Below are positions 1 through 5,712 of a stretch of DNA of 6,728 nt, one piece after another. This DNA is from Endozoicomonas sp031844845 (lineage in GTDB: Bacteria; Pseudomonadota; Gammaproteobacteria; Pseudomonadales; Endozoicomonadaceae). Every line of letters begins with the position of its first letter. The first letter of the stretch is position 1. The DNA is taken from the NCBI RefSeq assembly GCF_031844845.1, contig NZ_JAVRMB020000059.1, positions 1-6,728 on the forward strand, read 5' to 3'. Under the pieces are notes generated by a model. It was not told where the DNA came from, ran no database searches, and saw only the letters and a list, made by a program, of their open reading frames with translations. The position numbers were made by a program, and so were the translations under genes.

Positions 1-1641
1 CGGGTGAGCAAAATCGTTCCCCCGAAACGCCAGATTTTAAAAGATATCTCCCTCTCCTTTTTCCCCGGTGCCAAAATCGGTGTACTGGGCCTGAATGGTT
101 CCGGTAAATCAACCCTGCTGCGCATCATGGCCGGTGTTGATAAAGAGTTTGATGGTGAAGCCCGGCCACAACCAAACCTGAACGTAGGCTATTTACCTCA
201 GGAGCCCCTGCTGGATCTGGATAAAACCGTTCGGGACGTGGTTGAAGAAGCACTGGGTGAGCTGAAGGCCGCCCAGCAGCGTCTGGACGAAGTCTACGCC
301 GCTTACGCTGAACCCGATGCAGACTTTGACGCATTGGCGACTGAACAGGCCAAACTGGAAAACATCATTCAGGCGGCGGACGCTCACAATATGGAGCGCA
401 AACTGGAAGTCGCTGCCGATGCCCTGCGTCTGCCAGAGTGGGACGCTAAAATTGAAAACCTCTCCGGTGGTGAGCGCCGCCGTGTTGCCCTCTGCCGCCT
501 GCTGCTCTCCAGCCCGGAAATGCTGTTGCTGGATGAGCCCACCAACCACCTGGATGCCGAATCCGTTGCCTGGCTGGAGCGTTTCCTGGTTGAGTATCCG
601 GGAACCGTCGTAGCGATCACCCACGACCGTTACTTTCTGGATAATGCCGCTGGCTGGATTCTGGAACTGGACCGTGGCGAAGGTATTCCTTACCAGGGCA
701 ACTACAGCTCCTGGCTGGAACAGAAAGGAGAGCGACTGGAGCGGGAACAGAAACAACAAGACGCTCGTCGTAAAGCCATGGGGCACGAACTGGAATGGGT
801 TCGTTCCAATGCCAAAGGCCGACAGTCCAAATCCAAAGCGCGTCTGGCCCGTTTTGAAGAAATGCAATCTCAGGACTTCCAGACCCGTAACGAAACCAAC
901 GAGATCTACATTCCACCTGGCCCACGTTTAGGTGACAAGGTTATTGAAGTTAAGGGTCTGTCTAAAGGATTTGGTGACCGCCTGCTGATCGACGACCTCA
1001 GCTTCAGCATCCCCAAGGGTGCCATCGTCGGCATTATCGGTGGTAACGGTGCCGGTAAGTCTACCCTGTTCAAGATGATCACCGGTCAGGAACAGCCTGA
1101 TTCCGGAACAATCGAACTGGGGGATACCGTCAAGATCGCCAACGTACAACAGCTGCGGGATGAGCTGGACGACAAAAAAACCGTCTGGGAAGCCATTGCT
1201 GATGGCCAGGAGATGTTGAAGATCAACAACTATGAAGTAGCCTCCCGCGCTTATATCAGTCGCTTTAACTTCAAGGGCGGTGATCAGCAGAAGCGTGTGG
1301 GCGAGCTTTCCGGTGGTGAGCGTGGTCGTTTGCAGCTGGCGGCTACATTAAAAGACGGTGGTAATGTACTGCTGCTGGACGAACCCTCCAACGACCTGGA
1401 CGTTGAAACCCTGCGAGCCCTGGAAGAAGCCCTGCTGGCCTTCCCCGGCTGTGCCATGGTGATCTCCCACGACCGCTGGTTCCTGGATCGTGTGGCGACT
1501 CACATCCTGGCCTACGAAGGTGATTCCAAAGTGGCCTTCTTTGAAGGTAACTACACCGAGTATGAAGCTGAACGTGTAGCTCGATTGGGAGAAGATGCTG
1601 CTGGACCACACCGTGTGAAATACAAGCGAATTGATGCCTGA
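1..1641 (+). CDS. ettA: Energy-dependent translational throttle protein EttA (ABC-F ATPase), 5'-partial
   Basis: EttA is a cytoplasmic ABC-F protein that binds the ribosomal E site and gates entry into elongation according to the ATP/ADP state; it is not a transporter. Two ABC domains are visible. NBD1 has Walker A GLNGSGKST (88-114), signature LSGGE (460-474) and Walker B LLLDEP (523-540). NBD2 has Walker A GGNGAGKST (1039-1065), signature LSGGE (1306-1320) and Walker B LLLDEPSNDLD (1369-1401). The EttA-specific N-terminal phrase SKIVPPKR and the C-terminal YKRI are both present. The frame is open to base 1 (Arg-Val-Ser-Lys), and comparison with E. coli EttA (555 aa, from memory) puts the true ATG about nine codons upstream, so the GTG at 4 is internal. 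Oddities: NBD2 has GG where relatives have GP and DEPSND where they have DEPTND. The last 24 or so codons use more AT-ending codons than the body and are duplicated at 4019-4114. Confidence 0.97.
   Translation, partial: RVSKIVPPKRQILKDISLSFFPGAKIGVLGLNGSGKSTLLRIMAGVDKEFDGEARPQPNLNVGYLPQEPLLDLDKTVRDVVEEALGELKAAQQRLDEVYAAYAEPDADFDALATEQAKLENIIQAADAHNMERKLEVAADALRLPEWDAKIENLSGGERRRVALCRLLLSSPEMLLLDEPTNHLDAESVAWLERFLVEYPGTVVAITHDRYFLDNAAGWILELDRGEGIPYQGNYSSWLEQKGERLEREQKQQDARRKAMGHELEWVRSNAKGRQSKSKARLARFEEMQSQDFQTRNETNEIYIPPGPRLGDKVIEVKGLSKGFGDRLLIDDLSFSIPKGAIVGIIGGNGAGKSTLFKMITGQEQPDSGTIELGDTVKIANVQQLRDELDDKKTVWEAIADGQEMLKINNYEVASRAYISRFNFKGGDQQKRVGELSGGERGRLQLAATLKDGGNVLLLDEPSNDLDVETLRALEEALLAFPGCAMVISHDRWFLDRVATHILAYEGDSKVAFFEGNYTEYEAERVARLGEDAAGPHRVKYKRIDA
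1546..1641 (+). repeat. Recoded ettA 3' tail, left copy of a 96-nt duplication (candidate attL)
   Basis: This stretch encodes the last 31 residues of EttA (from GNYTEYEAERV to KRIDA) plus the stop. It aligns without gaps to 4019-4114. I count 80 of 96 identical positions: the first 23 nt (1546-1568) and last 12 nt are identical, and all 16 differences lie between. Thirteen differences are synonymous; three codons change residue (E/D, E/V, D/E). Codons here favour gct, gta, gga and ttg, unlike the gcc- and ctg-rich body of ettA. I infer that the shared 23-nt block is the crossover site and that this tail arrived with the inserted element. Confidence 0.8.
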
Positions 1642-1650
1642 TTGTATCCG

Positions 1651-3033
1651 TTACTTTTGCAATACACGTATTACTCCCGGTCTTATGAGTTCATTCTGAC
1701 CGGGAATTTTACTGGTTTGATTCTGAAATTTATTTTTTAATTCTTCGGGTTCAATCCAGCTGTTTTCACCGTTAAAAATTGATTTCAAGAAATACTTTTT
1801 AAGATCTGCGGTATTTTTAGTTGTCAATTGATTGATTTCAGAATCAAATTTTCCTGTTTTATTCGGATTGCCTAATTGATTTTTTAAGTCGTTCAAGTCT
1901 GGCTCATCAGTAGCAAAAAAAATCCGAAGTATATTTTTATGAACATTACTCAACTTATTAAAAAGTTCACCTATGGTTGCTGGCCGACTTTCTTTGACTC
2001 GAAAATCATACAATAGTTGCATAATCTCTCCGACAGGCTCGTCAAGCACCTTTGGCAAAATAACTTCTTTTTCCAGTACTTTTCGATGTGTATTATCTTG
2101 CAGCTTTTGAATTTGTTTATATATTGCTTTTTTTCGGCTATCCGTTAACTTTTCTATTAATGAAATGGAGAAGTCGATCTCAGAGTCAGTCTTGTCCGGA
2201 TTATAATCAAACAACAATTCCTCCCCCTTATGAATCTTCCTGAGAGCGGTAGCGGTCAGCCGAAGGCTATTTCTATCTGACCATGATAGTTGCCTCCGTC
2301 CTACATAAGCAACCTCTACATTGGCATTTTTTGAATGATTCAGATACCGTAAATCTGTACTGCCATTTCGGCCTAACTCTATAGCATACTTGCCTGATTT
2401 ACGGACAGTAACTTGTGACCATGCCACAAAAGTGTCTTTTTCCAAGCCTTTAATTTCAAAGTCACCATTTTCCTCCCTGATGGTGAAAGCATAAAATTTG
2501 TTCTTAAGCTCGTCACAAAAGATTCGGCACGCAATATCCCCCTCATAGGCAGCGATTTCGTCTCCCTTCTTAAAATCACATGTAGCTACAACACCCTTGC
2601 CATTAACAACATTTTTATCAGACTCCTTAAACCCTTGATTCAATTCTACGAGGCTGTCTTCGCTTTTCGTTGTCATTGAGACATTCCCCAGAGCAACAGG
2701 AGAGTCTGGTGGAGTATGTGTAATTTCTATATCATCTTGAGATTGTAGCCGGTTGATAGCACAATTCAGTTTATTTCTTACTGTCTTAAGCTCTTCTATT
2801 TTCTCAGTGTTTTTAAATCGACTCAGATTGTCATCGTTCTTACAGTTATTAATGACTCTGGCCGTTTTTATTGCCTGAATATCATTTATGGATATTCCTA
2901 ATAACGCGTTATCTTTTGCAAGGTCAATAGCTAAGGTGAACCTGCCGGAACGCATTCTTTTATTGCATGATGCCTCAAAATAAGTATTTTGATAATTCGG
3001 CATGGATCTTTTTGCACCTAAGTTAGCTCGCAT
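1651..3033 (-). CDS. SET-domain protein, putative protein-lysine methyltransferase
   Basis: The product is 460 aa with a SET domain at about residues 138-279, predicted to transfer methyl from S-adenosylmethionine to protein lysine. Visible motifs are GKGVVA (145-150) with downstream YEGD (163-166), LRYLNHSKNANVE (228-240, NHS at 232-234; the family's RFxNHSCxPN segment), and GEELLFDYN (270-278) with the likely catalytic Tyr277. The Cys and Pro of the NHSCxPN consensus are replaced by Lys and Ala, and no post-SET Cys cluster follows. Residues 1-137 and 280-460 match nothing I recognise; the C-terminal part is charged and probably helical. There is no signal peptide or membrane segment. Bacterial SET proteins of this kind include secreted effectors of intracellular bacteria (Legionella RomA, Chlamydia NUE), so a host target is plausible but unproven. 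The start ATG at 3033 has only a weak upstream TTAGGGA; an ATG at 3003 is an alternative. The gene is more AT-rich than its neighbours and converges on ettA with a 9-nt gap. Confidence 0.85.
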   Translation of the reverse strand: MRANLGAKRSMPNYQNTYFEASCNKRMRSGRFTLAIDLAKDNALLGISINDIQAIKTARVINNCKNDDNLSRFKNTEKIEELKTVRNKLNCAINRLQSQDDIEITHTPPDSPVALGNVSMTTKSEDSLVELNQGFKESDKNVVNGKGVVATCDFKKGDEIAAYEGDIACRIFCDELKNKFYAFTIREENGDFEIKGLEKDTFVAWSQVTVRKSGKYAIELGRNGSTDLRYLNHSKNANVEVAYVGRRQLSWSDRNSLRLTATALRKIHKGEELLFDYNPDKTDSEIDFSISLIEKLTDSRKKAIYKQIQKLQDNTHRKVLEKEVILPKVLDEPVGEIMQLLYDFRVKESRPATIGELFNKLSNVHKNILRIFFATDEPDLNDLKNQLGNPNKTGKFDSEINQLTTKNTADLKKYFLKSIFNGENSWIEPEELKNKFQNQTSKIPGQNELIRPGVIRVLQK

Positions 3034-3144
3034 GGTATTAAGTATCCCTAATCTAATTGTAATATCAGGTATGACTACTCTAATAGTATGAAAGTTCCAA
3101 TAAATAGGATTTTTTATTTATCTGAACAAGAAAAATACAGCGTA

Positions 3145-3186
3145 AAACCCAAACCCAAACCCAAACCCAAACCCAAACCCAAACCC
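3145..3186. repeat. Telomere-like hexamer array, (AAACCC)x7 / (GGGTTT)x7
   Basis: Seven perfect tandem AAACCC units occupy 42 nt. The minus strand reads as seven GGG tracts separated by TTT, which satisfies the classical G-quadruplex pattern with three-base loops. The array lies 112-153 nt upstream of the SET gene start, with the G-rich strand being the gene's non-template strand, so it falls in its promoter or leader region. Copy-number slippage would change spacing in six-base steps. A partial echo, AACCCAAACC, occurs at 3970-3979. The minus-strand (Gly-Leu)n reading frame across it is probably not a real protein. Confidence 0.9.
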
Positions 3187-3246
3187 AAGGCTGAAGCTTG
3201 AGATAGACTATGGTGCAATTTATTAGTCTCCTGAAAGGTTAAAACC

Positions 3247-3262
3247 ACCGGCTTTAGCCGGT
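3247..3262. repeat. Palindrome ACCGGC-TTTA-GCCGGT (left copy)
   Basis: A perfect 6-bp stem with a TTTA loop, followed closely by a second small palindrome, AGCTTTAGCT (3264-3273). The same core recurs at 3816-3835. Hairpins of this sort resemble subterminal structures of IS200/IS605-type elements and REP sequences, but no transposase is present here. Confidence 0.75.
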
Positions 3263-3325
3263 CAGCTTTAGCTATGATGGTTTTCTCCCTACGGGATATA
3301 ATTAAGCGCCCCAAGGTACACGCGG

Positions 3326-3479
3326 CTGTCATTGTGTACAGGGATTGTACACAATCCATCTGGCAGGGATAGCCAACCGTCGGGCAGGATGGATCCTGTA
3401 CAATCTCGGTAATTGCTCCTCGGTAACTGCTCCTGCGTTACTCTACCTCCTGCATCCATGCAGTCGCCTGTACAGGATG
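3326..3479. repeat. Tandem repeat unit A (about 154 nt)
   Basis: This is the first of two related units offset by 178 nt. In order, both contain an ATTGTGTACA...TGTACACAAT hairpin, the phrase GGCAGGGATAGCCA, a variable loop segment, ATGGATCC, AATCTCGGTAATTGCTCC, GCGTTACTCTACCTCC, CTGCATCCATGCAG (a 6-bp palindrome) and CCTGTACAGGATG. The variable segment differs completely in sequence and length between the units, while the flanks are nearly identical. I see no gene in it; minus-strand frames running through it look incidental. Confidence 0.8.
3331..3355. repeat. Perfect 10-bp inverted repeat, unit A
   Basis: ATTGTGTACA and TGTACACAAT flank the 5-nt spacer GGGAT. The counterpart at 3509-3533 has identical arms but a different spacer, TGAAC. 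Conserved arms with a free spacer suggest a hairpin or a dyad protein-binding site. Confidence 0.8.
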
Positions 3480-3503
3480 CAGAGGGTGGAATAACTCAGA
3501 CCT

Positions 3504-3705
3504 CTGTCATTGTGTACATGAACTGTACACAATCCATCCGGCAGGGATAGCCATCTCACCGCACATTCACTTCCCTGTGAGATGGATCCTATACAATCTC
3601 GGTAATTGCTCCTCGGTAACTTCTCCTGCGTTACTCTACCTCCTGCATCCATGCAGTCGTGCATTAATCTACCTCCTGAATCCATGCAGTCGCCTGTACA
3701 GGATG
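3504..3705. repeat. Tandem repeat unit B (about 202 nt)
   Basis: This second copy of the 3326-3479 unit is longer for two reasons. Its variable segment is a different, longer hairpin (CCATCTCAC...GTGAGATGG). It also contains an extra internal copy of the TCTACCTCC-CTGCATCCATGCAG motif near 3640-3690, with CTGAATCCATGCAG in the second version. Outside these it is near-identical to unit A, suggesting a fairly recent duplication followed by local change. Confidence 0.8.
3509..3533. repeat. Perfect 10-bp inverted repeat, unit B
   Basis: It has the same arms as 3331-3355 (ATTGTGTACA / TGTACACAAT) with spacer TGAAC instead of GGGAT. Confidence 0.8.
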
Positions 3706-3762
3706 ACAGCAACCAGGGAATCAATAGGTGATGATAAATTTCAGGAGTGAAGGTTAGCAACA

Positions 3763-3835
3763 ACGCGTCTTTGCGTCTTTGACGCGTATCCGGACTTTCA
3801 GTCCGTAACACTAACCCACCGGCTTTAGCCGGTGG
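3763..3835. repeat. Cluster of three consecutive hairpins ending in the CCACCGGC palindrome (right copy)
   Basis: Three stems follow one another: ACGCGTC...GACGCGT (3763-3787, 7 bp), CGGACT-TTC-AGTCCG (3791-3805, 6 bp, triloop) and CCACCGGC-TTTA-GCCGGTGG (3816-3835, 8 bp). The last shares its core with 3247-3262, so the two copies bracket the tandem units and mark out a roughly 590-bp block (3247-3835) that may be a decayed non-autonomous element. No open frame for a TnpA or TnpB protein is seen between them. Confidence 0.65.
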
Positions 3836-4018
3836 TTGTTGAGTATGTTTTTCAGAAGAGTTAGCCTTGATAGTATTTTCTTCACATATCGAAGATGAAT
3901 CAATATCGGTAATTTCTGCCTTGTTTTCGACATAAATAGAACTATCGTACATCTAAGGCTTTTACCCTGAACCCAAACCTAACTGAAAATAAACAGGAGT
4001 CTGGATTTTGCCCCTAAT

Positions 4019-4114
4019 GGTAACTACACCGAGTATGAAGCCGACCGCGTTGCCCGACTGGGTGTAGAAGCCGCCGGCCCACATCGAGTTAAATACAAGC
4101 GGATTGATGCCTGA
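4019..4114 (+). pseudogene. ettA: Displaced native ettA 3' end (31 codons plus stop), candidate attR
   Basis: It translates to GNYTEYEADRVARLG followed by VEAAGPHRVKYKRIDA and TGA, the C-terminus of EttA, but has no upstream ettA sequence: the bases before 4019 (TGCCCCTAAT) are unrelated to the gene. It is 83% identical to 1546-1641 over 96 gap-free positions. Its codon choice (gcc, ctg, ggc) fits the ettA body better than the tail now attached to the gene, and a strong terminator starts 24 nt after its stop. I infer that this is the original end of the chromosomal ettA, separated from its gene by the insertion. Confidence 0.85.
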
Positions 4115-4137
4115 TACGAGTCATTAATTCTGCAGCT

Positions 4138-4180
4138 GCTGACTACCTGGTACGGGTAGTCAGCCTTTTCTCCCTTTTTT
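4138..4180 (+). terminator. Intrinsic terminator, probably the ancestral ettA terminator
   Basis: A perfect 10-bp stem, GCTGACTACC (4138-4147) and GGTAGTCAGC (4155-4164), with a 7-nt loop is followed by a pyrimidine run containing TTTT and TTTTTT. It directly follows the displaced ettA tail, where the terminator of an uninterrupted ettA would be expected. Confidence 0.85.
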
Positions 4181-4314
4181 CTTCTCTCCCAATGAACTTT
4201 ACATTCAAATCCGAGTCAATCATTGGATGTACGGTTAGATAGCACCTGCAAAACAGTGTGCTGTATAAGGAAATCCCACTTCATCATCACTAACTACAGA
4301 AACACTGTCGATTT

Positions 4315-4325
4315 GGGAGAGTTTT
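4315..4325 (+). promoter_or_regulatory. Shine-Dalgarno site fixing the ATG at 4326
   Basis: GGGAGAG at 4315-4321 lies four bases before the ATG at 4326. It is much better than anything in front of the TTG at 4351, and so supports 4326 as the real start of the secreted-protein gene and the existence of a frameshift. Confidence 0.6.
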
Positions 4326-4845
4326 ATGAAGATGTACCGGATTTTAATTATTGTTACTCATTTGCAACCTGCCATCAGCATTTGCTGGAGAGATTGGCAA
4401 AATCTCAGCCAACATTTCCAAAAATCAATTGAATGCTTACGAGATATCAGGCGCTTTTACCGGTAAGCCGGAATACAGTTCACGGCATGTTTATGACTTT
4501 GCCTACAACTCCTGGAGGCTGATCTCAACCGGTGGGAAAATCAGCTTCCCGGTAAAACTGGATGGTCATGAAAAAGTCTATGCAAAATTCAAATGGGCTG
4601 GCTGGGGTGCTGAAACATTGGTCAATATTTATTTCAATGATCAGCTAGTTGCCTTTGGTCATGAAGTTCACGGGCATGCCTGGAACAGTCCTTCAACGGA
4701 TACATTTGAGATCCTGCCCAATGGCTGTGCCGATGATTGTAAAATAACTCTGGAACTGAATGCCCGTTCGCCCATGGTTTTATTTCTGAAGAATCTTACA
4801 CTGACGGACAACCAGAGTGAGATAACGGGTAATATCGAAGAATAA
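4326..4845 (+). CDS. Small predicted secreted/periplasmic protein with a 1-nt frameshift in its signal peptide
   Basis: The long frame is open only from about 4348 and would need a TTG start at 4351 without a ribosome binding site, giving 164 aa. Just upstream, ATG 4326 with a good GGGAGAG site encodes MKMYRILII in another frame. Dropping one base near 4349-4353 joins it to LLICNLPSAFAGEIG. The joined peptide has a positive N-terminus, a hydrophobic core and an AFA|GE signal-peptidase I site. The total span of 520 nt is one more than 173 codons, as a single inserted base predicts. The mature part (about 150 aa) has alternating hydrophobic and aromatic residues typical of a beta-sandwich and two cysteines (GCADDC) that could pair. 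I do not recognise the family. As written, the gene may be inactive, translated poorly from TTG, or affected by a sequencing error. It is followed by a hairpin at 4858. Confidence 0.65.
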
Positions 4846-4857
4846 CTTCAAGATTAA

Positions 4858-4884
4858 CGGAGCCGCCTTCCGGCTCCGCCTTTC
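4858..4884 (+). terminator. Hairpin terminator between convergent genes
   Basis: A perfect 8-bp stem, CGGAGCCG and CGGCTCCG, with loop CCTTC lies 13 nt after the stop of the secreted-protein gene. The T tract is short (CCTTTCAT). It sits between convergent genes and could act on both strands. Confidence 0.6.
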
Positions 4885-4931
4885 ATCAGGTTCCAGTGCC
4901 ATCGCTCAATAGAAGCAATCTGAGCCCCTGT

Positions 4932-5606
4932 CTATTCACACGCTGCAATATCAGAAGGCCGGAAAACCCGCATGCCCGATATATCCAGCAAAGATTGCTC
5001 ATACATCAATCGGGCAAGCGCCTCGATTCGGGTAGGCCGAAGCACCTTCATACTGGCCAGGGGCAAACTGCTTAACAGGGACATCACATAGAAACCCACA
5101 GACTCCATAAACCGGAACTCATTACGATCACCATGCAACAGTGAAGGCTGGTATAGAGAGAGTGAACGAAGCCCCATACTGTTGAGCATCTTCTCTGTCT
5201 CACCTTTCACTCTCATATAAAATGCCAATGATTTAGCGTTTGCACCGTAGGCACTGACCAGGTGAAAAGAAGGGTTTTCATGACTCACTGCCCATTGACC
5301 TAAAGCCAGAACATAATCCTGATCGACTTTAGTAAACCCGATTTTTGATCCTGCCTTTTTGATGGTAGTACCAAGACAGCAAAATAAAGTATCAACCTTT
5401 GACTCTGCCTCCAGTGCTTTCAACTGATCAAAACTCATTACGATCTCCCGGACTTTGGGATGACTGGCCCAAGGCGTCGATCGGTAGTGCACAACAATAA
5501 TCTGGTTATAGTGCTCACTCTCTAGCAGGTATTTCATCAACACCTTCCCGGTGGCTCCGGTAGCGCCAACTACCATAGCAACTTTGGCGGGCTTTCCTGT
5601 CGTCAT
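4932..5606 (-). CDS. Atypical SDR-family NAD(P)-binding oxidoreductase, HTATIP2/TIP30-like
   Basis: This 224-aa Rossmann-fold protein has the nucleotide-binding motif GATGATG at residues 14-20 right after the first beta strand, a CCLGTT segment (76-81), SAYGAN (118-123) and a YMRVK pair (Tyr130-Lys134) matching the YxxxK catalytic motif of short-chain dehydrogenases. Overall layout and length fit the atypical SDR group that includes HTATIP2/TIP30 and related bacterial NAD(P)H-binding proteins. The substrate is unknown and activity is not assured for this group. The protein is cytoplasmic, with no signal peptide. The ATG at 5606 is preceded by a weak AAG-type binding site. The gene is divergent from the DUF4202 gene and convergent with the secreted-protein gene, so it is probably monocistronic. 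Confidence 0.85.
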   Translation of the reverse strand: MTTGKPAKVAMVVGATGATGKVLMKYLLESEHYNQIIVVHYRSTPWASHPKVREIVMSFDQLKALEAESKVDTLFCCLGTTIKKAGSKIGFTKVDQDYVLALGQWAVSHENPSFHLVSAYGANAKSLAFYMRVKGETEKMLNSMGLRSLSLYQPSLLHGDRNEFRFMESVGFYVMSLLSSLPLASMKVLRPTRIEALARLMYEQSLLDISGMRVFRPSDIAACE

Positions 5607-5634
5607 TTTTCTTACCCAAACACCCGTGAAATAT

Positions 5635-5666
5635 TAAATACCAGTCGAAATAGCGAAGTAAATCAA
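5635..5666 (-). promoter_or_regulatory. Possible sigma70 promoter for the SDR gene
   Basis: Reading the minus strand, TTGATT (5661-5666) is followed after 20 nt by TATTTA (5635-5640), which is preceded by TGG and so resembles an extended -10. The spacing is longer than ideal. It lies in the 106-nt divergent intergenic region, about 30 nt before the ATG. Confidence 0.3.
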
Positions 5667-5712
5667 GTAAAAAGTGCAACATAACGCTAATGACACAACA
5701 GGATCACTGCTT

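Larger units (their letters stand above)
3443..3952 (-). other. Orphan reading frame, probable gene remnant running into repeats
   Basis: A 169-codon frame opens at an ATG at 3952. Only its first 40 or so residues (about 3835-3952, beginning MYDSSIYVENKAEITDIDSS) look like ordinary acidic, AT-rich coding sequence. After that the frame passes through the CCGGCTTTAGCCGG palindrome (giving PPAKAGG), two further hairpins and the tandem repeat units, where composition turns repeat-like (MDAGGRVTQE, MDSGGRL). I infer that an accessory gene was truncated by repeat insertion, or that the frame is chance. No domain is recognised and the ribosome binding site is weak. Confidence 0.25.
1569..4041. mobile_element. 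Putative ettA-3'-end integrative element carrying a SET-domain gene
   Basis: This is the proposed inserted segment between the two 23-nt identical blocks (1546-1568 and 4019-4041). Seen directly: a full ettA with an AT-shifted tail on the left, a truncated second ettA tail with native-like codon use plus terminator on the right, and between them an AT-rich minus-strand gene, a hexamer array and palindromic repeats. Regeneration of the 3' end of a target gene is well known for tyrosine-recombinase islands and phages. Recoded tails are also seen with elements that must escape their own cleavage. No integrase, transposase or homing endonuclease can be recognised inside, so it would have to be mobilised in trans, be a decayed remnant, or have entered by homologous recombination. 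Exact ends are uncertain within the 23-nt block. Confidence 0.6.

Noticed and set aside
193..867. Long minus-strand frame of 224 codons
   Set aside because: It lies opposite ettA, whose plus-strand protein is unmistakable; this is a codon-bias shadow.
3114..3359. Minus-strand 81-codon frame with a (Gly-Leu) repeat
   Set aside because: The Gly-Leu run is only the translation of the GGGTTT array, and the rest crosses palindromes and the 10-bp dyad; no coding signature and no homology recalled.
3326..3705. CRISPR array or retron-like non-coding RNA
   Set aside because: There are only two long units with no regular short repeat-spacer pattern, no cas genes and no reverse transcriptase nearby, so neither system is supported.
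1546..4114. Simple tandem duplication of ettA as the cause of the two tails
   Set aside because: The orphan copy starts abruptly at 4019, the differences are concentrated after a 23-nt identical block and are mainly synonymous, and codon use of the attached tail differs from the gene body; insertion with a foreign tail explains these better.
4223..4432. Plus-strand 69-codon frame
   Set aside because: It overlaps the signal-peptide region of the secreted-protein gene in another frame and has no ribosome binding site or recognisable features.
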